A stretch of DNA of 48,775 nucleotides from Betaproteobacteria bacterium. Its GTDB lineage: Bacteria; Pseudomonadota; Gammaproteobacteria; Burkholderiales; Burkholderiaceae_D. The DNA lies in the NCBI GenBank assembly GCA_025356395.1, contig JANXTA010000092.1:1-48775 (forward strand), written 5' to 3'. The translations under genes were made by a program, and so were the position numbers. Shown one piece after another: positions 19,001 to 25,230 of the stretch. The notes under the pieces were generated by a model that had not been told where the DNA came from, searched no databases, and saw nothing but the letters and a program-made list of their open reading frames with translations. The stretch's first letter is position 1. Each line of letters starts with the position of its first letter.

Positions 19001-19212
19001 ATCGTCGCCACCTCACCCTGCGGCGAGAACTGGCGGACCGTCACCGTCGTGCCGGGAGCCGCGGGGGCCGCATCGGCCATGTTGTCCGGCCCGCTCGCCA
19101 GCATGGAAGCCGCGATGAAGAGGAGCGCAGCGAGGCCGCGGATCGCGAGCGATCGGGACCACGACCCACGACCCGCATCGGTCCGCACGCGATCTGCCCG
19201 GCCTTGCGACAT
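13039..19212 (-). CDS. Bacterial alpha-2-macroglobulin with thioester (YfhM-like)
   Basis: Very large exported protein (2057 residues) that in characterised relatives traps proteases in the periplasm. It has a Sec signal (LAIRGLAALLFIAASMLAS) with no lipobox Cys, unlike E. coli YfhM, which is a lipoprotein. Repeated macroglobulin beta domains fill the N-terminal two thirds. A Gly-rich exposed segment (KAAPPGGGGGLSPSRE) resembles a bait or hinge region. The thioester motif is intact as PYNCLEQ with Cys at residue 1581, followed by the helical thioester domain. The ATG at 19212 has a GGGGGA site; the upstream ATG at 19254 lacks one. The protein is longer than YfhM (about 1650). pbpC lies downstream on the same strand beyond the peptide module. 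Confidence 0.93.
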   Translation of the reverse strand: MSQGRADRVRTDAGRGSWSRSLAIRGLAALLFIAASMLASGPDNMADAAPAAPGTTVTVRQFSPQGEVATIRQARATFSDAMVDFGDAKKDAPFDVQCATTGTGRWVNDRTWVYDFTNDVGPGTRCSFTAKLDFRSRDGAIVGGKTAFTFSTGGPAIVRNFPYAGEGGPGIDEEQVFVLVLNGPVTPASVQANAWCEISGIVERVGVRLVDGPDRAELLKRFSLGNRADQVTMLACTRRLPNSAKVALVWGRGIASPGGIATTGERRLSFEVRADFTASFTCERENAQAACTPVRPVRVELTSPVARALAERFVLSYVDAGKTVERHPTFDADNRSASTSAIEFKPPFAENAELTVEAPKDLVDDAGRPLTNASLFPLRSKTAVAPPLAKFAASPFGILELNADPVLPLTVRHVEAALAIRGIYVASGVVDAAKSQGMVRAVTVAADQGDAALIEWQRRVRKYHESSIAKSQVDPADLPADIKAAGDRERVGTNKRTDRQAARAEAVEEARVPTRELSLLRRDPKAVSLALPGARSDDPRPFEVVGIPLSEPGFHIVEVESQRLGAALLGRPAPMYVRTTALVTNLGVHVKFGRANAGVWVTTLDRAKPVVGAAVQISDCTGHPLWSGTTDARGFAFVAQAFPVSYDRSCQVEDGEESGGQTGYFVSARKPIAEGPNAGKTDLAFVWSSWNEGIESWRFNLPGGSSYYGGGDDDHERVVAHTVFDRTLLRAGQTVSMKHYLRVEDLAALSLPSAKDLPTTVEITHVGSDQKYTFDLAWHGGRAADTTFKLPDDAKLGMYQVMLVRGDRRIETGSFRVEEFRLPVMRGSIDVVAGDVKASRDLVRPAALSANVAIAYTNGGSASALPVRVSAAIKPRFPQFAGYEGYSFVRAERSDDDGNVSYADFVEDGPRFARGTPGQRVVADKLAVTLDKNGAGQVDLKDLPAIDAPRDLVVEATYPDPNGEIQTLSRTVSLWPAAVVVGVRADDWVSVRGKTQIKLVTVDTAGRPVAGVSVELHGTAHNVRSIRKRMVGGFYAYDNQRESKELGLLCSGKSNAQGLAFCTASLAEPGNVELVASAKDAAGNAAEASTSVWVTREAEVWFGGENQDRVDVLPEKKSYAPGEIAKFQVRIPFRAATALVSIERDGILATQVVEVHGDDPTISVKVEADWAPNVFVSVLAVRGRIRDVPWYSFFTWGWKSPTDWWKAWRDEGKLYEPPTAMVDLGKPAFKYGIAAIKVDKAGHQLKVAVTTDKSDYAIRTTAKATVRVTLPDGKPAPAGTEVAIAAVDEALLELMPNASWNLFDAMIRQRSYGIETATAQMQIVGKRHYGRKAAPPGGGGGLSPSRELFDTLLLWKPSLVLDANGSATVDVPLNDSLTAFRIVAIADTGTALFGTGSVTIRSRQDLQIVSGLPPLVREGDRYQASITLRNTTKAAMDVEVAAAQTPLTFDVLRKAAGEAAADRLPSQRIHVDAESSQPVEWSVVAPDHVRSTLWTITAKAASANDSITVPQQVTAAIPVTVQQATLSQVDRSFTLPVAAPADAVAGADGVLRGGLSIGLKPKLSDGLPGVLDWFNRYPYNCLEQKASIAIGTLNEKRWDEVARQLPLYLDEDGLAAYYPPRAGEPASGSDVLTAYLLSASAEASAFGKYGIPDTTRARMQSGLVAFVEGRLKRDVWSPFASDAQRQLDVRKLAAIDALTRDGKATPRMLQSLQMLPNQWPTSAVLDWMGILKRMSTIPERDKRLAEADQMLRSRLNYQGTRLDFSTEKDDFWYWMMASGDGNASRLLLTVLDDPAWKDDAPRLVFGALQRQRQGHWLTTTANLWGTLAVNAFSKRFERDGNPTGTTRAVVAYGPTAALSWTEKPQGGSLLLPWPTKDTARDVTPVRNNLVVTQDGGGKPWLTVQSLAAVPLKAPFTSGYRITRTILPIEQRVKGVYSRGDVLRITVEVDAQTDMSWVVLSDPIPGGATVLGTGLGRDSQLAAAGEQRQGWVWPAYEEKTFEAYRSYYRYVPKGKFTTEYTVRLNNGGKFGLPPTRVEAMYAPEMYGEVPNGMVEVGP

Positions 19213-19289
19213 GCTTCCCCCTGATGGACAAGGTATTGTGCCAGCGCGTCGCACGATAGAACGCGGTGATGAAAGCTTCGTGAAGCGAT

Positions 19290-19301
19290 CGTGAATTCAC
19301 G
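19290..19301. promoter_or_regulatory. 12-base perfect palindrome between the macroglobulin and pcaF genes
   Basis: CGTGAATTCACG lies in the 227-base divergent gap between the macroglobulin start (19212) and pcaF (19440). GTGAA-type half-sites recur around it (near 19280 and 19302). It could be an operator for either gene, but a 12-base palindrome in this setting may be chance. Confidence 0.25.
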
Positions 19302-19439
19302 GTGAAGCCGAAGCAGCCGTCGAAGCCGGGCGTCCATGCGTGGCAACATCGTGACTCGCTTCCGGCAAGCCTCCAGAGCCGGCTGCATCCTCGAAGACCG
19401 TGATCGACCGCGGCTCGCCCCACCACGAGAGAGACTTCC

Positions 19440-20642
19440 ATGGACGACGTATTCATCTGCGACGCGATCCGTACTCCGATCGGTCGCTACGGCGGCGTGC
19501 TGTCGTCGGTCCGCACCGACGACCTCGGTGCGGTACCGATCAAGGCGCTGATGAAGCGCAACGCTTCACTCGACTGGAGCCAGGTCGACGACGTCATCTA
19601 CGGCTGCGCCAACCAGGCCGGCGAAGACAACCGCAACGTCGCGCGCATGTCGGCGCTGCTCGCAGGCCTGCCGGTCGACGTGCCGGGCGCGACGATCAAC
19701 CGGCTGTGCGGCTCGGGCATGGACGCGATCGGCACCGCGGCACGCTCGATCGCGGCCGGCGACAACCTGCTGATGATCGCGGGCGGGGTCGAGTCGATGA
19801 GCCGTGCGCCGTTCGTGATGCCGAAGGCCGAGTCCGCGTTCTCGCGCGCCAACACCGTCTACGACACGACCATCGGCTGGCGCTTCGTCAACAAACTGAT
19901 GAAGGAACGCTACGGCGTCGACTCGATGCCCGAGACCGGCGAGAACGTCGCGACCGACTTCAGGATCAGCCGTGAGGACCAGGATCGGTTCGCGCTGGCC
20001 AGCCAGTCCAAGGCCTCGCGCGCGCAGGCCGACGGCACGCTCGCGCAGGAGATCACGCCGGTCACCATCGCGCAGAAGAAGGGCGACCCCTTGATGGTCG
20101 ACCGCGACGAGCATCCGCGGGCGACCAGCCTGGACTCGCTCGCGAAGCTGAAGGGCGTCGTGCGCCCCGACGGCACGGTCACGGCCGGCAATGCATCGGG
20201 TGTCAACGACGGCGCGTGTGCGCTGCTGATCACCGGCGGCGCAGCCGCGAAGACGCATGGCCTGACCCCGAAGGCGCGCGTCGTCGGCATGGCCACGGCC
20301 GGTGTGCCGCCGCGCATCATGGGCATCGGGCCGGCGCCTGCGTCGATGAAGCTGCTGAAGCGTCTCGGGATGACGGTCGACCAGATGGACGTGATCGAAC
20401 TCAACGAAGCCTTCGCGAGCCAGGGCATCGCCGTACTGCGCGAGCTCGGCGTCGCCGACGACGATCCCCGCGTCAACCCCAACGGCGGCGCAATCGCGCT
20501 CGGCCATCCGCTCGGCATGAGCGGCGCGCGGCTCGTGACGACCGCGATTTACCAGCTGCATCGCAGCGGCGGCCGCTTCGCGCTGTGCACGATGTGCATC
20601 GGCGTCGGGCAAGGCATCGCCCTCGTGATCGAACGGGTCTAG
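19440..20642 (+). CDS. pcaF: 3-oxoadipyl-CoA thiolase (acetyl-CoA acyltransferase family)
   Basis: Cytosolic thiolase of 400 residues that cleaves 3-oxoadipyl-CoA to succinyl-CoA and acetyl-CoA, the last step of the beta-ketoadipate pathway. The catalytic residues are C90 (NRLCGSGMDAI), H356 (GGAIALGHPLGMSGAR) and C386 (CTMCIGVGQG). The N-terminus DVFICDAIRTPIGRYGG and the GENVATDF segment are typical of PcaF rather than short-chain thiolases. It lies 14 bases before pcaDC on the same strand, which supports the pathway assignment. The partner CoA transferase (pcaIJ) is not in the window. Confidence 0.92.
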   Translation: MDDVFICDAIRTPIGRYGGVLSSVRTDDLGAVPIKALMKRNASLDWSQVDDVIYGCANQAGEDNRNVARMSALLAGLPVDVPGATINRLCGSGMDAIGTAARSIAAGDNLLMIAGGVESMSRAPFVMPKAESAFSRANTVYDTTIGWRFVNKLMKERYGVDSMPETGENVATDFRISREDQDRFALASQSKASRAQADGTLAQEITPVTIAQKKGDPLMVDRDEHPRATSLDSLAKLKGVVRPDGTVTAGNASGVNDGACALLITGGAAAKTHGLTPKARVVGMATAGVPPRIMGIGPAPASMKLLKRLGMTVDQMDVIELNEAFASQGIAVLRELGVADDDPRVNPNGGAIALGHPLGMSGARLVTTAIYQLHRSGGRFALCTMCIGVGQGIALVIERV

Positions 20643-20656
20643 AAAAGGAGAACTGC

Positions 20657-21838
20657 GTGCCGACACTGACCGCGGGCGATGCGACCCTCAACTACCGCGT
20701 CGACGGCAACGACTACGCGCCGCCGCTGATCCTCTCGAACTCGCTCGGGACCGATCTCGAGATGTGGTCGCCGCAACTGCAGTTGCTGGCCGCCAACTTC
20801 CGAGTGATCCGCTACGACACGCGCGGCCATGGCGCGTCGTCGGTGCCACCGGGTCCTTACACCCTCGACCAGCTCGGCAACGACGTGCTCGCGCTGCTCG
20901 ATCACCTGCACATCGAACGCGCCCACTTCTGCGGGCTGTCGATGGGCGGACTGACCGGCCTGTGGCTCGCGATCCACGCACCGCAGCGACTGTCTCGCGT
21001 GGTGCTCGCCAACACTGGAGCGAAGATCGGCACGCAGGAAACCTGGAACAGCCGCATCGATGCATTGCACGATGCTGGGCCGACCGGCTTGCCCGAATCG
21101 ATGTGCGACGCGGTCGTCGAGCGCTGGTTCACCGGTCGTCACCGCGAGCTCGCACCGGCCGGTGTCGCACGTATCCGCCAGATGCTGACCGAGACCAGCG
21201 GCGCAGGTTACGCCGCGAACTGCGGTGCGATCCGCGACGCCGACCTGCGCGCGCAACTGATGCTGATCCGGGTACCCGTGCTGGTGATCGCGGGCAGGCA
21301 CGATCCGTCGACCCCGCCGGCCCTCGGCCACGAGATCGCCGACGCCATCCCCGACGCGCAGTACGTCGAGCTCGATGCCGCGCACCTGTCGAACCTCGAG
21401 CAGGCCGGCGCCTTCAATGCCGCGGTGCTGCGCTTCCTCACCGCCGACACGATCACCGAACCGAGTCGTCGATCGATGGGCGAGACGATGCGTCGTTCGG
21501 TGCTGGGTGATGCGCACGTCGACCGCAGCGCCTCGTCGCGCACCGACTTCAACGGCGAGTTCCTCGACTACATCACGCGCACCGCGTGGGGCGAGACGTG
21601 GACCCGACCGGGGCTGCCGCGCCACACGCGCAGCCTGCTGACGATCGCGATGATGGTCGCGCTGAATCGGCCGGAAGAGCTGCGCCTGCACCTCGACGCC
21701 GCTCGCAACAACGGCGTGACGCGCGACGACATCAAGGAAGTTCTGATGCAGGCTGCGGTGTACTGCGGCGTACCCGCGGCCAACTCCGCGTTCCACCTGG
21801 CGGCGCAGGTGTTCGCGGAGCAGGACAAGACCGGCTGA
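20657..21838 (+). CDS. pcaDC: Fused 3-oxoadipate enol-lactonase / 4-carboxymuconolactone decarboxylase
   Basis: One 393-residue protein carries two consecutive steps of protocatechuate catabolism. Residues 1–255 are the enol-lactonase PcaD, an alpha/beta hydrolase with the elbow FCGLSMGGLTGLWLA, VIAGRHDPSTPP for the Asp, and AAHLSN for the His. Residues 270–393 are the decarboxylase PcaC, with the family stretch RTAWGETWTRPGLPRHTRS, NRPEELRLHL and EVLMQAAVYCGVPAAN. Such fusions are known as PcaL in actinobacteria and occur in some proteobacteria. The start is the GTG at 20657 with AAGGAG just before it; no ATG fits. Co-directional with pcaF. Confidence 0.93.
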   Translation: MPTLTAGDATLNYRVDGNDYAPPLILSNSLGTDLEMWSPQLQLLAANFRVIRYDTRGHGASSVPPGPYTLDQLGNDVLALLDHLHIERAHFCGLSMGGLTGLWLAIHAPQRLSRVVLANTGAKIGTQETWNSRIDALHDAGPTGLPESMCDAVVERWFTGRHRELAPAGVARIRQMLTETSGAGYAANCGAIRDADLRAQLMLIRVPVLVIAGRHDPSTPPALGHEIADAIPDAQYVELDAAHLSNLEQAGAFNAAVLRFLTADTITEPSRRSMGETMRRSVLGDAHVDRSASSRTDFNGEFLDYITRTAWGETWTRPGLPRHTRSLLTIAMMVALNRPEELRLHLDAARNNGVTRDDIKEVLMQAAVYCGVPAANSAFHLAAQVFAEQDKTG

Positions 21839-21883
21839 AGACGCAGTTCAGCGGCCGCGCAGCGGACTCCTGCACCGGTGTTG

Positions 21884-23680
21884 CTACGGATTGGACGGCG
21901 TCTGCGGATTGCCTGCGGGCGCCACGAACGGGGCGAAGATCAGGCTGCGCGTCAACGGCGTACCCACGCCGAGCACCCGATCGTAGATGCCGCCGGTGTA
22001 GTCGTAGCCGTTGAAGCCCTGCACGCCGGTGTGGAAGAACTTGATCCCCGGCACCAGCGCCTGCAGCGCGGCCTGCGCGTAGAGCAGGCGGTTGACGTTG
22101 CCCAGGCGTACGCCCCCGAGGCGCTCCTCCTCGACGGCCAGCAGGCCTGCGAACTCCGGCGCCGACACGCTCGTGCCGATGAACTGGTCGAGGTTGCCGG
22201 CCAGCGCGACGATCGTGGAACTGCGGTCGGGCGGACAGGTCGCGATGGTGCCGAAAGGACAGCCACCCATCTGCATCGACACGTCGGGCACGGTCCGCAT
22301 CGTCGAAAGGGTCGGCACCAGCTTCTGGTAGTCGGGGCGCTTGAAGTAGGCCGACACCCCGCCACCGGAACCCCAGTAGCCACCCGACAGCAGGTTGCCG
22401 GTGCCGTACGTGTCCTCGGGCAGCAGCGCGTCGCCGAACGCGTTCTCGCTCACGTACTTCGATTCCAGGCTGTTGGTCTTGCGGGTGGTCTGCAGGTTCG
22501 TGCCGCCCACCGCCGTGACGTGCGGACTCGCCGCCGGTGTTTCGACGCCCGGCTGCAAGTTGAAGGTGAGGCCCGGGCCGGTCGTGAAGTATTCGACCGG
22601 CGGACGCGGCAGGCCGCCCGCATCGCCGGAACTGGCCACGAACGTGATGCCCTGCGCGTTGCCCTGCGCGAACACCGCTTCGTAGTCGTCCAGGATGTAC
22701 GTGAAGTCCTGGCCGCCATTGTAGGCCGCCGTGTAAGCCGCCTCGAACAGGCCGAACGACGAGCTGACGATGTCGGCCGCGTTGCCTTCGACGATCTCGG
22801 TATAGGCCTCGAGGATCGAATTGTCAGACAGGTCCGGGACGTTGTATTGCTTGATCGTCGCGTTGGGGGCCATGCCACCCGACTGCTGCAGGTCGAGCGT
22901 CGTCTCCGCCGATAGGTTGGCGTCGAACGGCGCGCCGCCCAGGACCGGTACGCGGACGAAATGCGGCACCTTCAGCTTCTCGTGGCCGAAGTAGAGCGCC
23001 ATGTCGGCATCGCTGAAATCGTTGGAGATGACGATCGCGATGGTCCGGCCGCGACCGCTGTAGGCCTGGTAGGACGGGAAATCGTAGGCCTGCTTGATGT
23101 CGGTGAACCAGTACGGGCCGACAGCGCCATATCGATTGGCCGGCGCGAGGCGCGTCGAATGCACCCGATGCTCGGGGATGTGCTGGAACGCGACGACGTG
23201 CGCGCCCTCGTTGGTCAGGTCGGCGGGCAGGCTCGGCATCGCCGTCGTGACCAGTCGAGACCCGCCGGTCGCGGTCTGCGTCATGCGCATCGAACTACCC
23301 ATCAGCGCCTGTGCCGCTCCCACGCTACCGCGCACCGTGAGGCCGGTCGCGTGGCTGCCCACCACCGTGAAGCCACGCGCCTGCAGCGCGCTGGTGACGC
23401 GAGCGAGACGTGCGCTGTCGGCTCCGAAGCGCGCCTTGAACTGCTCCGGCGTCAGCCACTGGCGATACAGCGGCGACTGTTCGTCGTGGAGATCCTTCAG
23501 CAGGCCGTGCAGATCGTCGGCGTTGCGCAACGGCAGCGAGACGCGGAACTGCACCTGTTGCTGCACATCCGCCGCTACGCTCGCGCGGTTGACCTCGATC
23601 GCGGATGCCGCGATCGGCAACGTGGCCAGGACCGCGGCCGCCAGCATCCCGCACACCGCACCACATCGATGCTTCTTCAT
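21884..23680 (-). CDS. Secreted S53 family serine-carboxyl peptidase (sedolisin type)
   Basis: Exported acid-type endopeptidase of 598 residues. A signal peptide (MKKHRCGAV … ATLPIAASA) precedes an activation propeptide (about residues 30–195) with the family segment SPLYRQWLTPEQFKARFG. The mature domain has the catalytic Glu/Asp pair E259/D263 (SAETTLDLQQ), oxyanion D353 (SSGDAG) and nucleophile S504 (GTSVSAPEFAG). A C-terminal GYDYTGGIYDRVLGVG segment resembles the calcium site. Length and layout match pseudomonalisin-like enzymes. The ATG at 23680 is preceded by GGGGGAG; the longer frame to 23797 adds no plausible leader. It converges with pcaDC over 45 bases. Confidence 0.93.
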   Translation of the reverse strand: MKKHRCGAVCGMLAAAVLATLPIAASAIEVNRASVAADVQQQVQFRVSLPLRNADDLHGLLKDLHDEQSPLYRQWLTPEQFKARFGADSARLARVTSALQARGFTVVGSHATGLTVRGSVGAAQALMGSSMRMTQTATGGSRLVTTAMPSLPADLTNEGAHVVAFQHIPEHRVHSTRLAPANRYGAVGPYWFTDIKQAYDFPSYQAYSGRGRTIAIVISNDFSDADMALYFGHEKLKVPHFVRVPVLGGAPFDANLSAETTLDLQQSGGMAPNATIKQYNVPDLSDNSILEAYTEIVEGNAADIVSSSFGLFEAAYTAAYNGGQDFTYILDDYEAVFAQGNAQGITFVASSGDAGGLPRPPVEYFTTGPGLTFNLQPGVETPAASPHVTAVGGTNLQTTRKTNSLESKYVSENAFGDALLPEDTYGTGNLLSGGYWGSGGGVSAYFKRPDYQKLVPTLSTMRTVPDVSMQMGGCPFGTIATCPPDRSSTIVALAGNLDQFIGTSVSAPEFAGLLAVEEERLGGVRLGNVNRLLYAQAALQALVPGIKFFHTGVQGFNGYDYTGGIYDRVLGVGTPLTRSLIFAPFVAPAGNPQTPSNP

Positions 23681-24006
23681 GTCTCCCCCTCGATGAAAAC
23701 CTGTGCCGCATGGCGCGGCGATTCGGCCCGACGACGCCGACCCGCGAGCCTCGTCGTCGAAACCTCCCGTGACGCCTGGCGATCTTTCAAGGAGCACGTG
23801 GTGAAGTCAAGCGAAGGTGCTTGCGCTAATGCGCTTAGCGCAAGAATCGCAGCCCCGTCGGCAGGAATCGACCCTGTAGGAGAAAGCGCCATTCCGCACG
23901 GAACGGTCAACGCGATGGACCGGCGGCGCGTCATGAGCAGGCGGATCGCCCGATCGATCGACTCGCTGGCGATCCGCGTCCTTCGCAGCCATCGAAAGAA
24001 TCATTC
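23681..24006. other. 326-base divergent intergenic region
   Basis: It lies between the S53 peptidase (minus) and the exported Asp/Arg/Gly-tailed protein (plus). It holds one clear element, the 10-5-10 inverted repeat at 23820–23844. I see no coding frame with a credible start and no convincing -35/-10 pair. Confidence 0.5.
23820..23844. promoter_or_regulatory. Perfect 10-5-10 inverted repeat, candidate operator
   Basis: Arms CTTGCGCTAA and TTAGCGCAAG are exact reverse complements around a TGCGC centre. The element is about 140 bases upstream of the S53 start and 163 upstream of the plus-strand gene. No T-run follows on either strand, so a regulator binding site is more likely than a terminator. 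The cognate regulator is unknown. Confidence 0.5.
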
Positions 24007-24510
24007 ATGAAGCATCTCATCCTCATCGCGGCACTCGCGTGCACCACCGGTTCCGCCTTCGCGGCCGACGTGGGACTGTCAGTCAACATCGGCGTACCGG
24101 GCGGGTACGGCCGCGTCGACATCGGTGGCTATCCTCAGCCCCAGTTGCTGTATCCGCAGCCGGTCTACCTGCAGCGCGCGCCGCAGCAGGAAGCACCGCC
24201 CCCGATCTACCTGCATGTCCCGCCGGGCCATGCGCGGAACTGGCGCAAGCATTGTGGCGAGTACAACGCGTGCGGCCAGCCGGTTTACTTCGTGCAGGAC
24301 AACTGGTATCGCGACGTCTACACGCCGCGCTATCGCGAGATCCAACGCCGCGGACCGGACTGGCGGGGCGATGACCGGGGCGATGACCGGGGCGGCGATC
24401 GGCATGACGACCATCGTGGCGACGATCGCGGACCACGCGGTCGCGATAGCCGTGGTGGCGATGGGCACGACGACGATCGCGGCAAAGGGCGGGGACACGA
24501 CGGTCGTTGA
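24007..24510 (+). CDS. Exported protein with an Asp/Arg/Gly-rich tail
   Basis: I do not recognise a characterised family. The 167 residues begin with a strong Sec signal (MKHLILIAALACTTGSAFAA). Next comes a Gly/Pro/Gln/Tyr-rich part (GYPQPQLLYPQPVYLQ), then a compact segment with two Cys (HCGEYNACGQPVYFVQDNWY) that may form a disulfide. From about residue 118 the tail is low-complexity, built from GDDRG, DHRG and GHDGR units, and will be disordered and highly charged. The units are coded by near-identical DNA (GGGGCGATGACC twice near 24365–24390), so length may vary between strains. Similar YXD/DRG-tailed proteins are common in proteobacterial envelopes. Convergent with ribE. Confidence 0.75.
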   Translation: MKHLILIAALACTTGSAFAADVGLSVNIGVPGGYGRVDIGGYPQPQLLYPQPVYLQRAPQQEAPPPIYLHVPPGHARNWRKHCGEYNACGQPVYFVQDNWYRDVYTPRYREIQRRGPDWRGDDRGDDRGGDRHDDHRGDDRGPRGRDSRGGDGHDDDRGKGRGHDGR

Positions 24511-24539
24511 TGGCCGGTCATCGCCGCCAGCTCAAAGAT

Positions 24540-25190
24540 TCAGGCGGCGGCGATGATTTCCTGCGGCGACTGCACCACGGTGCCGGAGCCAAGCATCCGC
24601 TCGACGTAGCGCGCGATCGTGTCGATCTCGAGGTTGACGCGATCCCCGAGCTGCAAATGCCTCAGCGTCGTGACCGCGACCGTGTGCGGGATCAGGTTGA
24701 TCGAGAAATCGCAGCCGCTCTCGTGATCGTCCACGGCGTTGATCGTCAGGCTGACGCCATCGATCGCGATCGAGCCCTTGAGCGCGATGAAGCGCGCGAG
24801 GGTCAACGGCGCACGCACGATCAGCGTCCACGACTCGCCGGTCACGGCGAAGCGGACCACGATGCCGGTCCCGTCGACGTGGCCGCTAACCAGGTGGCCA
24901 TCGAGCCGATCGCCGAAGCGCAGCGCCTTCTCGAGGTTCACGTCGCCCTCGGCGTCGAGGCCGGTCGTGTGGTCGAGGCTCTCGCGCGAGACATCGAACT
25001 CGAGGGTCGACCCATCGATGACGACCGCCGTCATGCAGGCACCGGCGATGGCGATGCTGTCGCCGATCGCCACCCCACCCAGGGGCAGACTGCCGGCGTC
25101 GATCGTGAGACGCACGCCCGCGTTCGGGTCCGCAGATTCGGGGACAACTCGGGTGATGCGGCCCACGGCCGCGATGATTCCGGTGAACAT
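24540..25190 (-). CDS. ribE: Riboflavin synthase (alpha subunit type)
   Basis: Dismutates two 6,7-dimethyl-8-ribityllumazine molecules to riboflavin and the pyrimidinedione. The 216 residues form two lumazine-binding repeats: the first opens MFTGIIAAVGRI and holds SIAIAGACMTAVVI, the second holds GHLVSGHVDGTGIV and SIAIDGVSLTINAV. The expected NLEKALRFGDRLDGHL linker and TTLRHLQLGDRVNLEID end are present. The standard C in the first repeat (GVCLTV) is kept as GACMTA. It follows ribD by 40 bases. Its normal downstream partner ribBA is 17 kb away in this window. Confidence 0.95.
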   Translation of the reverse strand: MFTGIIAAVGRITRVVPESADPNAGVRLTIDAGSLPLGGVAIGDSIAIAGACMTAVVIDGSTLEFDVSRESLDHTTGLDAEGDVNLEKALRFGDRLDGHLVSGHVDGTGIVVRFAVTGESWTLIVRAPLTLARFIALKGSIAIDGVSLTINAVDDHESGCDFSINLIPHTVAVTTLRHLQLGDRVNLEIDTIARYVERMLGSGTVVQSPQEIIAAA

Positions 25191-25230
25191 GATTTTGGTA
25201 AAGAGTGTTTACTGTGGGGTGAGCCGTGCA

